This document shows, one piece after another, positions 33,777 through 42,099 of a DNA stretch of 64,000 nucleotides. The stretch is from DATMRS01 sp035566015 (GTDB lineage: Bacteria; Pseudomonadota; Alphaproteobacteria; Sphingomonadales; Sphingomonadaceae). Below the pieces are notes generated by a model, which saw nothing but the letters and a program-made list of their open reading frames with translations, did no database searches and had not been told where the DNA came from. The DNA is taken from NCBI GenBank assembly GCA_035566015.1, contig DATMRS010000005.1:124001-188000 (forward strand), given 5' to 3'. Within the stretch, counting starts at the first letter, position 1; every line of letters starts with the position of its first letter. Made by a program: the position numbers and the translations under genes.

Positions 33777-34778
33777 TCAGCGCGCCTTTATGCGGAAGAT
33801 GCGTTCGGCGTTGCGGTGGTAGAGGGCGGCCTTGTCGTCGTCCGCCATGTCGATCGCATCCATCTCGGCGACCGCCGTCGCGCTGTCGACGAAAGGATAG
33901 TCGATCGCGAACATGATTTTCTCCGCCCCCAGCGTGTCGAGTGCGAAGCGGACAGCCGGCGCCCAGTTCATCCCGCTGGTGGTGATCGCGAAATTGCGCC
34001 GGATATAGTCGCTCGGCGCCATTTTCAGCGTCGGGCGGCTGCCTTCGGGCGGCTTGAAATTGGCGTGCATGGCGTCAAGCCGGGGCAGCCAATAATGCAA
34101 TCCCTCGCCGCCATGGCCAAGGACGACCGTCAGCTTCGGAAAGCGATCGAAAATCCCGCCGACGATCAGGCGCAGCGCATGCAGGGACGTCTCCGCCTGA
34201 AAACCCCAGATCGCATGTTCCAGCGTATAGGCTCGATAAGGCGCGATCATCTGCGGCGAAGGCGCGCGCGGATGGATGTAGAGCGGCGCGCCTGTCGCCT
34301 CGCAGGCTTCGAGGATCGGCCAATAGGCCGGCTGGTCGAGATAATCGCCGTTGGTATGCGAATTGACGATCACGCCATTATAGCCGAGCCGCGTCATCGC
34401 GCGCTCGATCTCCTTCGCTGCGCGTGCCGGGTCCTGTGGCGCGAAGCTGGCGAGGCCGGCATAGCGCGTCGGATGCTTCCGCATCGCATCGGCGAGCACA
34501 TCGTTGGCGAGCGTCGCGAGTGCGGTCGCCTCGTCGCGTTCGAACATCTGCACGCCCGTCGAGGCGAGGCCGATGAGCTGCACGTCGACGCCGCTCTCGT
34601 CCATGATCCGGAGCCGTTCGCCGCCCAGATCGAGCAGCCGGCGCTGAAGCGGCGTGCCGTCGGCGGCCTTGGACCAGAAGAAGAGATCGGGATCGTCGGC
34701 ATTGAGGGCGGCACGGTCGAGCATCGGCTGCAGCACTTCGGGAATGACGAAGGCTTCTTCGGTCGCGATGCGGCGCAT
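33777..34778 (-). CDS. LigW-like decarboxylase, amidohydrolase superfamily
   Basis: A 333-residue protein with the pattern of 5-carboxyvanillate decarboxylase LigW and gamma-resorcylate decarboxylase: RRIATEEAF at the N-terminus with the metal-binding Glu, YNGVIVNSHTNGDYLD, PLYIHPRAPSP, VVLGHGGEGLHYWLPRLD, and FAIDYPF with the catalytic Asp. These enzymes remove a carboxylate next to a phenolic hydroxyl, using a divalent metal. The start shares one base with the stop of the next amidohydrolase gene. It sits in an operon of two more amidohydrolases and a BNR propeller. Class confident; the exact acid is unknown. Confidence 0.88.
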   Translation of the reverse strand: MRRIATEEAFVIPEVLQPMLDRAALNADDPDLFFWSKAADGTPLQRRLLDLGGERLRIMDESGVDVQLIGLASTGVQMFERDEATALATLANDVLADAMRKHPTRYAGLASFAPQDPARAAKEIERAMTRLGYNGVIVNSHTNGDYLDQPAYWPILEACEATGAPLYIHPRAPSPQMIAPYRAYTLEHAIWGFQAETSLHALRLIVGGIFDRFPKLTVVLGHGGEGLHYWLPRLDAMHANFKPPEGSRPTLKMAPSDYIRRNFAITTSGMNWAPAVRFALDTLGAEKIMFAIDYPFVDSATAVAEMDAIDMADDDKAALYHRNAERIFRIKAR

Positions 34779-35695
34779 CAATGCCACCTCTTGCCGTAGA
34801 CACGCTGCGCGGTGCCGTGGAGAATCCGCTCGCGATCGTCCTCGCTGAAATCGTCCACGGCGGTGCGGCCGAGGTCCGCCATATGGGCATAGCTGCCGGG
34901 CGATTGAGTGATGTCCGATCCCCACATCATCCGATCGGGGCCGAACAATCGGGCGACACGCGCGACCACCGGCCGGAAATCGATCCCGGCTTTCTCCAGC
35001 CGGCCGAGCGGGATCGTCGTGAACTTGACCGTCGCGCCGTCGAAACGCGCGACCTGCTCCAGCAAGGCATCGACGCCGTGGTCGGGCGGTCCGGCGTCGC
35101 TCCTGATCGCGGCGAAATGATCGATGACTACGGTCAGGCGCGGAATGTCGCGGAGGATGCCCGCCAGCCGTGTCAGCCCCTCGGCCCGGTTCCACGGAAA
35201 GAAATGGACGCAGACGGGGACGCCCAGCCCGGCCGCCGCCTGCCACGCCTCGCGCGCGATCGGCGAATCGAGCCAGGAGATGTCCATCCCCTTCACCAAT
35301 TCCATCAGCCGGATGCCCGCCGCCGCGCGATCCTGCACCCAATATCGCACCGTCTCGGCGCAATCCGGCGCGGTCGCGTCGATCGAGCAGACGGCGGCGA
35401 GGCGCGCGGGAAAACGAGCCGCGCTGTCGCAGACATAGGAGCTGTCGAAGCCGTAGATCGAGCCACGCTGCACCAGCACCGCCTTGTCGACGCCGGCCTG
35501 GTCCATTTCATGGAGTAGTTGTTCGACGGGCATGGGATCGTCGAGATCACCGGGATTGAGCGCGCCGCTCGGCGGAGCGGGAGGGTAGGTGGTGGTGTCG
35601 CCCGTGACGAGATGGGCGTGCGTGTCGATCAAGCTGATGTCCCCCTTAAAGAGTGAAGCCGACACCACTTTCCCGGGCGGCGCTTCGTCTCCCAT
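34778..35695 (-). CDS. Amidohydrolase-superfamily protein (LigI-like fold)
   Basis: A 305-residue COG3618-type amidohydrolase (the group containing the LigI pyrone-dicarboxylate lactonase). The metal motif is DTHAHL, with VVIDHFAAI and WGSDIT near the end. A TTG at 35632, eight bases after AAGGGGG and directly before IDTHAH, is a likely alternative start; the ATG at 35695 lacks such a site. It overlaps the decarboxylase gene by one base and starts 9 bases after the propeller gene. Lactone hydrolysis or decarboxylation is plausible; function not known. Confidence 0.83.
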   Translation of the reverse strand: MGDEAPPGKVVSASLFKGDISLIDTHAHLVTGDTTTYPPAPPSGALNPGDLDDPMPVEQLLHEMDQAGVDKAVLVQRGSIYGFDSSYVCDSAARFPARLAAVCSIDATAPDCAETVRYWVQDRAAAGIRLMELVKGMDISWLDSPIAREAWQAAAGLGVPVCVHFFPWNRAEGLTRLAGILRDIPRLTVVIDHFAAIRSDAGPPDHGVDALLEQVARFDGATVKFTTIPLGRLEKAGIDFRPVVARVARLFGPDRMMWGSDITQSPGSYAHMADLGRTAVDDFSEDDRERILHGTAQRVYGKRWH

Positions 35696-35704
35696 TGTGC
35701 GCGT

Positions 35705-36874
35705 TCAGGCGAAGGCGTTCATCGCCCGCAACTTGTCTTCATAGGCCTGGCGGTCTTCCGCCGAGAGGAAGTGACGGAAATGCGGGCCTTTCGACATGGG
35801 CTCGATGCGGTCCGAAACGAGTTGCCAGCTCGCCGTTTCATCGCGGCTGGCATAAAGCTCGCCGCAGGCCGATCCGGTGAAGAATTCCAGCCCACCCTCG
35901 GCGGAATCGTGCATCGCGGCGACTTCGAGATTGCCGCGCACCGGTTCGCTTATCCCCGCCATGCGCTTCTCCCACGTCTTGCCATGATCGCTGCTGCGCA
36001 TGAACAGGGGATGGGCGGTGCCCTCGGCGGCCCAGTTCGGATTGGGATTCATGCCCGCGCCGACCATGTAGAGCAGATCCTTGCGAGGATGGACGAAGAA
36101 GCCGTCGGGATAGGCCAGCGGATAGCTGGTGTCGGTCAGCCGCTCCCACGATGCACCGCCGTCGCCCGAATGATAGAGGCCGATGCCGGTGGTGAAGAAG
36201 ATGTCGTTCGGATCGTCATGATAGAAGACGATCCGATGCTGGTCGCGGCGGAACTTGTCGTCCGCGCGCTCCATCGAATGCAGCGATTCCCAGCTTTTCC
36301 CGCCATCGCGCGACCGCAGCAGGTCGCCCTGCTCGACGCAGATATAGAGGGTGTCGGGCTCGGACGGCGGCGAGGCGATATGCTTGATATGCGGCTCCGA
36401 GCGGGGGAAGAACCATTGATCGGTCCCCTCGACGTCGAGGCAGCCCGGATAGGCGGTCCAGCTTCGGCCGAGATCGAAGCTGCGATAGAACATCACCGGC
36501 TCAGTGCCGAGATTGAGGATCGTCCGATCGCCGACATGCTGGACGAGCAGCGTATAGACATGGCCGGACTGGAGTCCTTCGTTGCGTGGTTGCCATGTCG
36601 CGCCCTGATCCTCGCTCACCAGGAGCCCGCCGGCGAAGTGCAGCCCGGCGAACAGAAGCCCGGTCGGCTCGTCATAGACCAGCGCGCTGACATGATGGCC
36701 TTGGAGGACCAGTCCGGGCTCGCGGCGCCAGTCAGCACCGGGGCCGTCGCGCCTGAGGTCGACCACACCTTCGGCGGTCGCGACGAGCAGGCGCCGCGCC
36801 GCCTTGTTCGATGACGAAACCGTCTTCCCGTTGGCGGAAAGGCAGATGATCGTCTCTTCGGCTTCGTAGCCCAT
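35705..36874 (-). CDS. BNR/Asp-box beta-propeller protein, cytoplasmic
   Basis: A 389-residue sialidase-fold propeller. At least six Asp-box repeats are seen, such as SEDQGATW, SFDLGRSW, SRDGGKSW, SGDGGASW, SSDHGKTW and SRDETASW. There is no signal peptide, unlike most secreted sialidases or the photosystem assembly factors of this fold. The N-terminal residues read MGYEAEETIICLSANGKTV. It is cotranscribed with the amidohydrolases and has two exact FadR-type sites in its promoter. Catalytic sialidase residues were not identified. It may be a scaffold, an enzyme of unknown type, or a sugar/lactone hydrolase. Confidence 0.82.
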   Translation of the reverse strand: MGYEAEETIICLSANGKTVSSSNKAARRLLVATAEGVVDLRRDGPGADWRREPGLVLQGHHVSALVYDEPTGLLFAGLHFAGGLLVSEDQGATWQPRNEGLQSGHVYTLLVQHVGDRTILNLGTEPVMFYRSFDLGRSWTAYPGCLDVEGTDQWFFPRSEPHIKHIASPPSEPDTLYICVEQGDLLRSRDGGKSWESLHSMERADDKFRRDQHRIVFYHDDPNDIFFTTGIGLYHSGDGGASWERLTDTSYPLAYPDGFFVHPRKDLLYMVGAGMNPNPNWAAEGTAHPLFMRSSDHGKTWEKRMAGISEPVRGNLEVAAMHDSAEGGLEFFTGSACGELYASRDETASWQLVSDRIEPMSKGPHFRHFLSAEDRQAYEDKLRAMNAFA

Positions 36875-36896
36875 AGGGTACTCCCACGCAGCGATT

Positions 36897-36920
36897 TCGT
36901 ATAACGAGATTGTATAACTA
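36897..36920. promoter_or_regulatory. Two exact FadR-type operators in tandem
   Basis: TCGTATAACGA (36897-36907) and TTGTATAACTA (36910-36920) both fit TnGTnnnACnA exactly, 13 bases apart in the same orientation, upstream of the propeller gene. The pair indicates that the propeller-amidohydrolase-decarboxylase operon has its own controlled promoter. Confidence 0.68.
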
Positions 36921-36954
36921 TCTGGCAGGGAGTGCAAGGCGGCACGCGCTCTCT

Positions 36955-37752
36955 TCAGCCAAAGAACAGCCGTTCCGCATTGCCGCCGAAAATGAGGTCG
37001 ATTTCGGTTGGCGGGCGGCCGGCAAAGAGCGCGCGCGTCCAGTTCAGCGCATTGGCATAGCCCTCGCGTGAGCTCACTACTGGGAAATCGCTGCCCCACA
37101 GCAGCCGTTCGGGGCCGAACGCTTCCAGCGCCTCGATCAGGATCGTCCCCGCCGCCGTGTCGAGCACCGGCCCCTCGGCGGGGAGCGGTTTTCCGATCTG
37201 CCTCGGTGCGATCTGTCCCAAGGTCGGAATCTTGACCGCGACGTTTGGAAAACGGGCGAGGGCGAGAATGCCTTCCCAGGTGGCGGGCTGCCGATCGCAA
37301 TCGGGCCGCGTCCAGCCGCCTAACTGCTCGATCACAATCGTCAGGTCGGAAAGTTCGCCGGCAAGCGCACGGAAATCGTCGGTAAGGATGTTGGCGGCCG
37401 CCCCGCCGCAACTGATGACGAGCCCGCATTCGGCGGCCGCCTGCCAGAGGGCGAGGGGATCGCCGCCGGGGCTGCGCGCTTCGGGTCGCAGGCGCAGCCC
37501 CACCATGCCGCGTTCAGCCCAGGAGCGGACCTGCTCCACCGCGTCCGCCTGCTGCGCGTCGACGGCGCCGACACTGGCGAAGCGGCCCGGATAGCGGGCA
37601 AGGCATTCCTCCTGATAGCCATTGTCGAACTGGCCCAATATCTGCGTCAGCACGCCTTTGCCGACACCGTTCAGGTCCATCTGGCAGACGAGCGGTTCGA
37701 TCGGTTCGAACCATAAGGGTGACGCATGGCAATGTGCGTCCACGATTGGCAT
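36955..37752 (-). CDS. Amidohydrolase-superfamily protein (COG2159/3618-like)
   Basis: A 265-residue TIM-barrel amidohydrolase, shorter than the two downstream. The motif DAHCHA is at the N-terminus, GMVGLRLRPEA and VVIEQLGGW in the middle, and LLWGSDFPVV near the C-terminus with the catalytic Asp. ATG 37752 follows GAGGAGG by five bases. It is divergent from an alpha/beta hydrolase gene with a palindrome and operator between them. Third amidohydrolase in this 4-kb stretch. Reaction unknown. Confidence 0.85.
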   Translation of the reverse strand: MPIVDAHCHASPLWFEPIEPLVCQMDLNGVGKGVLTQILGQFDNGYQEECLARYPGRFASVGAVDAQQADAVEQVRSWAERGMVGLRLRPEARSPGGDPLALWQAAAECGLVISCGGAAANILTDDFRALAGELSDLTIVIEQLGGWTRPDCDRQPATWEGILALARFPNVAVKIPTLGQIAPRQIGKPLPAEGPVLDTAAGTILIEALEAFGPERLLWGSDFPVVSSREGYANALNWTRALFAGRPPTEIDLIFGGNAERLFFG

Positions 37753-37808
37753 CTTTTCCTCCTCAAACCGCCGTACCACAATGCGGCGTTGACATGTATC
37801 TCTTTATT

Positions 37809-37836
37809 CAATTTAGTAGACTAAATTGCTATACAA
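37809..37836. promoter_or_regulatory. Palindrome plus FadR-type site in divergent promoter
   Basis: CAATTTAGT-AG-ACTAAATTG (37809-37828) has perfect 9-base arms. TTGCTATACAA (37826-37836) overlaps its end and fits TnGTnnnACnA with one mismatch. The sites end 17 bases before the alpha/beta hydrolase start. Confidence 0.6.
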
Positions 37837-37853
37837 AATTAGAGGCGTGTTCA

Positions 37854-38558
37854 GTGGGGCAGAAGAAGCAGACTCTCATTCTGATTCCGGGTTCCCTGTG
37901 CGACGAGCGCGTCTGGCAGCATCAGGCCGCTGATCTGACGGATGTGGCGGATATCCGGATTCCGCATCTCCACGGCCAGGATTCCCTCGTCTCGATGGCC
38001 CGGCATATCCTCGCCGATGCGCCGGTCCGCTTCGCTCTGGCGGGTTTCTCGATGGGGGGCAGGGTCGCGCTGGAGGTGTTTCGGCTCGCGCCCGAGCGGA
38101 TAACGCGGCTCGCGCTGCTCGACGCAAGTGTGCACCCGATCAAGGAAGGCGAGGCCGCGCGCCGTCAGCCGCAGATCGACATGGCGCGTAATGAGGGGCT
38201 GTCCGCACTCGCGAAATGGTGGAATCCGAAGATCGCGCATCCTTCCCGTCACGACGATACCACCTATATGGGCCTTCTGGAATCGATGGCCCGCACGTTC
38301 AGCGCCGACGAGTATGAAAAGGAGGTGCGCGCGCTGCTCGAACGGCCTGATCCGCGCGATCTGCTCGGCCGGATCGAGGTGCCGGTTCTTATCCTTGCGG
38401 GCGCCGAGGACCCGCTCAGCACGGCCGACCGGAACCGGGATATGGCGAAGGCGATCGGCCATGCGACGCTGGTGCTGATCGAGGGGGCGGCCCATTTCCC
38501 GATGCTGGAAAAGCCCGCCGAGGTGACGGCGGCGCTTCGGGAATGGCTGCGGGCATGA
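37854..38558 (+). CDS. Alpha/beta-fold hydrolase
   Basis: A 234-residue serine hydrolase. The nucleophile elbow is GFSMGG, the acid is probably in AGAEDPLS and the His in EGAAHFPML; the oxyanion region is LIPGSLCDERVW. GTG 37854 is chosen because AGAGG lies eight bases before it and because the upstream frame runs through the operator palindrome. It could be an ester, enol-lactone or meta-cleavage-product hydrolase. It is divergent from the amidohydrolase gene and convergent with a dehydrogenase. Confidence 0.88.
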   Translation: MGQKKQTLILIPGSLCDERVWQHQAADLTDVADIRIPHLHGQDSLVSMARHILADAPVRFALAGFSMGGRVALEVFRLAPERITRLALLDASVHPIKEGEAARRQPQIDMARNEGLSALAKWWNPKIAHPSRHDDTTYMGLLESMARTFSADEYEKEVRALLERPDPRDLLGRIEVPVLILAGAEDPLSTADRNRDMAKAIGHATLVLIEGAAHFPMLEKPAEVTAALREWLRA

Positions 38559-38591
38559 AGCCGGGTCATGGCCGGCCGCGGTGTAATCCGG

Positions 38592-39698
38592 TCATTTCCA
38601 TGGATCGACGACGACATGGATCGCCCCTTCCACCTCGCGGCCGGCCGTGGCCTTGATCGCCAGATCGACATCGTCGAGCCCGAAGACATGCGTGCACATC
38701 TTCTCAAGCGGGAAGCGGCGCGAGGTGATGATGCGCAGCGCGGTGTCGACCGCCCACCAGCTTCGCCCGCGCCCCGAGCGGACGGTGAGGAACTTCCGCT
38801 TGACCTCGCGCACGGGCACGCCGCGATCCATGCAATTGACCCACAGCCACGCGCCATAATTGGCGAGTTGCAGATATTGATCCATGTTGGCGCCGCCGGG
38901 ATCGCCGGTCGTATCTACCACCACGTCGAGCCCGCGATCACCGAGGATGCGCCGAAGCCCGTCGAGCAATGGCTCCTCCTCGACGTTGAGGACGTGGTCG
39001 GCGCCCAGTTCGGGGGCAAGCTCCAGCCGTGTCCGGTCGCGCGTCATGCCCGCGAGAATGATCGTCTCCGCGCCGGCATCCTTCGCACCGAGCACCGCGC
39101 CGAGGCCCTGCTGGCCGGGGCCGATGATGAGGACGGTCTTGCCCGGCCCCGCATTCACGTCCAGCGTCGCCCATTGGACGCCGTTGCCGATCGGAATCGC
39201 GAGCGTCGCCAGTTCGGCGGGGAGGTCCTGCGGAATCTTGTGGAACACCGTATTCCATGGGAGGTGGAGATATTCGGCGAAGCCGCCGACGAGGTGAGGC
39301 GGGGCGGTGGGATCGATCAGCCCGTACCGGCGCGGACTGGCGCCGCCGAAGAAATCGGCTTGCGGGCAGAAACGATATTCGCCCTTCAGGCACCAATGAC
39401 AGGCCTTGCAGGGCAGATATTCCTGGATCACGACCCGCTCGCCCAACGCGACATTCCACATCTTGCGCGCTGCGTTCCCCATAGCCACGATGGTTCCGAC
39501 GATCTGGTGCCCCATCGCCACCGGCACCCATTTGTCGGCGGCGCGATAGACTTCGGGCTCGGCCCCGCCGACGCCGCACGCCTCGATGCGCAGCATGCCT
39601 TCGTCGCCGCCGAGATCGGGCCACGGATAGGATTCGAGCATGGTCTGCTGCGCGCCGGTCTTGACGGCGATACGCACGTTGGACGGATGATCGGTCAT
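38592..39698 (-). CDS. MDR-superfamily alcohol dehydrogenase-like protein lacking the catalytic-zinc cysteine (copy 2)
   Basis: A 368-residue homologue of the protein at 29152-30267. Structural zinc cysteines are intact (Cys97, Cys100, Cys103, Cys111 in PCKACHWCLKGEYRFC). The catalytic site is altered twice: ACGVGGAEPE has Gly44 where Cys is expected, and GHQ replaces GHE (Gln65). The cofactor motif is IIGPGQQGLG, and DVVVDTTGDP is nearly identical in the two copies. AAGGACA precedes the ATG. It is divergent from a quinone-oxidoreductase-like gene. Activity and substrate unknown; a zinc-independent reductase or a changed metal site is possible. Confidence 0.88.
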   Translation of the reverse strand: MTDHPSNVRIAVKTGAQQTMLESYPWPDLGGDEGMLRIEACGVGGAEPEVYRAADKWVPVAMGHQIVGTIVAMGNAARKMWNVALGERVVIQEYLPCKACHWCLKGEYRFCPQADFFGGASPRRYGLIDPTAPPHLVGGFAEYLHLPWNTVFHKIPQDLPAELATLAIPIGNGVQWATLDVNAGPGKTVLIIGPGQQGLGAVLGAKDAGAETIILAGMTRDRTRLELAPELGADHVLNVEEEPLLDGLRRILGDRGLDVVVDTTGDPGGANMDQYLQLANYGAWLWVNCMDRGVPVREVKRKFLTVRSGRGRSWWAVDTALRIITSRRFPLEKMCTHVFGLDDVDLAIKATAGREVEGAIHVVVDPWK

Positions 39699-39775
39699 GT
39701 CGGTTGTCCTTGATAAGAATGGCGGCATGGCGCCGAACGGATTGAACGGAAACTGGCCCGGAGGGAGCGGTTGGC

Positions 39776-40789
39776 ATGGATCGGATGAAGGCAATCGTCA
39801 TGCATGGCTTCGGTGGGCCTGACGTTCTTCGCTACGAAAATTTCCCGAAACCCGAGCCGGGGCCGGGCGAGGTGGTGGTGGAGGTTCACGCCGTATCGGT
39901 GAACCGCACGCTCGATCTGGTAGTACGCGAAGGGCGTTACGGCGCGCCGGTCAAGCTGCCGCATATCCTGGGTGTCGATCCTTCGGGCGTGATCAGTGCG
40001 ATCGGCGAGGGCGTGACCGAACGGCGCGTCGGCGACCGTGTCGTTACGATCCCTTGGCGGAGCAAACCCGTCGGTCCGCTCGACGCGGTCGGGATGCAGC
40101 ATTTGGGCGGCTATGCCGAGTTCGTGAAGCTGCCGGCCGAGGCGACCGTGCCGATCCCTGACGGCCTCGATTTCGCAACCGCGACCGTTGTCGCGCGCCA
40201 CGCGCCGCAGGCGTTCAACCTGCTGCGCGATCGGGCGGGGCTCAAGGCCGGCGAAACGGTGCTTGTCATGGGGGCCTCGGGCGGGCTCGGCAGTGCGGGC
40301 GTGCAGGTCGCCAAACTGATGGGGGCGACGGTCATTGCCGGCGCGGGCGCACCCGATCGCGTAAGGGCCGCGCTCGATCTGGGCGCCGATCAGGGCGTCG
40401 ATTATCGGGCGGAGGGCCTTACCGACCGGGTGCTGGCGCTGACCGGCGGGCGCGGCGTCGACGTGGTGTTCGAGAATGTCGCCGATCCGATACTCTTTCC
40501 CAAGGCGTTCCACGCCATCGCTCGCCATGGCCGGCTCGTCACGGCGGGCAGCCATGGCGGCGGCGAGGTGATGCTCGACGTCAAGCGCCTCTACCTCTAC
40601 CAGATCGCTGTTCTGGGCAGCCTTGGCTTTACCCGTGCGGACGTAGGCGCCAGCCTCGATGCAGCGGCGCGGGGGGCGTTCAGGGTGTTGATCGACGAGA
40701 TACTGCCGCTTTCGCGCGCGGCGGAAGCGCATGAGCGGGTCGCGCGGCGGAATGGCGTCGGCAAGGTCCTGCTCTCGCCCCGCATGTGA
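39776..40789 (+). CDS. Zinc-free MDR oxidoreductase, quinone-oxidoreductase-like
   Basis: A 337-residue MDR protein of the quinone oxidoreductase/enoyl reductase branch: MKAIVMHGFGGPDVL at the start, NRTLDLVVREGRYG and VMGASGGLGSAGVQVAKLMGA for NADPH. No structural zinc loop. The ATG at 39776 follows GGAGGGAG; ATG 39785 is possible. It is divergent from copy 2 of the cysteine-less dehydrogenase; no FadR-type site is seen between them. It may reduce an activated double bond in an intermediate. Confidence 0.9.
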   Translation: MDRMKAIVMHGFGGPDVLRYENFPKPEPGPGEVVVEVHAVSVNRTLDLVVREGRYGAPVKLPHILGVDPSGVISAIGEGVTERRVGDRVVTIPWRSKPVGPLDAVGMQHLGGYAEFVKLPAEATVPIPDGLDFATATVVARHAPQAFNLLRDRAGLKAGETVLVMGASGGLGSAGVQVAKLMGATVIAGAGAPDRVRAALDLGADQGVDYRAEGLTDRVLALTGGRGVDVVFENVADPILFPKAFHAIARHGRLVTAGSHGGGEVMLDVKRLYLYQIAVLGSLGFTRADVGASLDAAARGAFRVLIDEILPLSRAAEAHERVARRNGVGKVLLSPRM

Positions 40790-40800
40790 CGGGCAGAGCC

Positions 40801-42099
40801 TCATCCAGCCGCCTCGGCGCGGGTGACGTCGGCAATCCAGCTTCGGCTGGCGAAGAGGAGGAGGACGGCCGCGATCAGTGTCGAGGCGGAGGCGATCACC
40901 ATCGCGACGGCGATGGCGTCGCGCCCGAAGGACGGCGCGAGCAGGTCGCTGAGCGCGCCGACCGAGAAGGGGCCGAGAATGAGCCCCATCAGGCTCGCCA
41001 CGAGGAAATAGAAGGCCGACGCCGTGGCGCGCAGCGAAGGCGGTGCGACATTGACGTAGAGCGGATAGCTGAGCGCGACCGCGATCGCCGTCAGGAAGGC
41101 GGAGAGGGCGAGCCCGGCCTCCCAGAGCAGCGGCTGATGTGCCAGCAGGAACAGGCTGTCCGACAGGAAGGGCAGGACGGCGGCGGCGATCGGGATGCGT
41201 ACCTGCCAGCGTATGTCCCGCCGCACAAGCGCGCCGATGACGACCGCCGCGAATAGCGCGCCGGCCAACCCCGCCGCGCCGCGCAGCGTGCCGAAATAGG
41301 CGCCGATCGCCTGCGGATCGAGGCCGTGCACGCGTTCAAGGAAGGTCGGCCCCCAGGTGAGATGCGCCCCCTGATTGATCGCGTTGAAGCCGCCCGCGAA
41401 CACCACCAGCGGATAGGAGCGGGTGGACAGCAGCCGCCGGATCCCGTTCAGGAAACCGACGCCGCTTTCCGAGGAAGCAGGCTTCCGCCGTGGCGGTTCG
41501 CGCACCGTCAGGAAGAAGAGCAAGGCGACGACGAGACCCGCCGCCCCCGTGACCGTGTAGGCCGCGCGCCAGCCTTGCGTCGCGAGCAGCCATCCCACGA
41601 CCGGAAAGCCGACCAGCGGGCCGAGATAGGCGGAGGCCGACAGCGCCGCGAACGCCGCCGTGCGTCCGCCGACCGAGAAACTGCCGGCGATCAGCGACGC
41701 GCTGGTCGGATGACCCGCCGACTCGCCCGCGCCCAGCCCGAAGCGGGCGAGCGCCAGTTGCCAGCCATTCTGCACCCGGCCGGTGAGCAGGGTGACGATG
41801 CTCCAGAAGGTGAGCGCGCCGGTGAGCAGGTTGCGGCGATTGCGCGTGTCGGCGATCCAGCCGACGGGAATGGCGCAGGCCGCGAAGCAGAGCGCGAAGG
41901 GCAGCCCCGCTATCAGGCCCATGACGGTGTCGGACAATTCCAGCTCGCTGGTGAGTTGCGGCATCACCAGCGCGAGCATGCTGCGATCGACATAGCTGAA
42001 CGCGTTGGTGACGCAGAGCAGCGCGAGCATGATGACGGCCCGGCGGGAACCGGGCGCACCGATGGAAGCGCCCGCGGGCAATGCGCCCGCGTCGTTCAC
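40801..42099 (-). CDS. MFS transporter
   Basis: A 432-residue 12-helix transporter with NAFSYVDRSMLALVMPQL and IPVGWIADTRNRRNLL, the pattern of MFS carriers found in sphingomonad aromatic clusters (spinster-like group). GTG 42099 is chosen: it overlaps the stop of the methionine-synthase-like gene (GTGA), showing translational coupling. Transport of the same methylated aromatic is a possibility. A similar carrier lies at 60216-61580. Confidence 0.88.
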   Translation of the reverse strand: MNDAGALPAGASIGAPGSRRAVIMLALLCVTNAFSYVDRSMLALVMPQLTSELELSDTVMGLIAGLPFALCFAACAIPVGWIADTRNRRNLLTGALTFWSIVTLLTGRVQNGWQLALARFGLGAGESAGHPTSASLIAGSFSVGGRTAAFAALSASAYLGPLVGFPVVGWLLATQGWRAAYTVTGAAGLVVALLFFLTVREPPRRKPASSESGVGFLNGIRRLLSTRSYPLVVFAGGFNAINQGAHLTWGPTFLERVHGLDPQAIGAYFGTLRGAAGLAGALFAAVVIGALVRRDIRWQVRIPIAAAVLPFLSDSLFLLAHQPLLWEAGLALSAFLTAIAVALSYPLYVNVAPPSLRATASAFYFLVASLMGLILGPFSVGALSDLLAPSFGRDAIAVAMVIASASTLIAAVLLLFASRSWIADVTRAEAAG

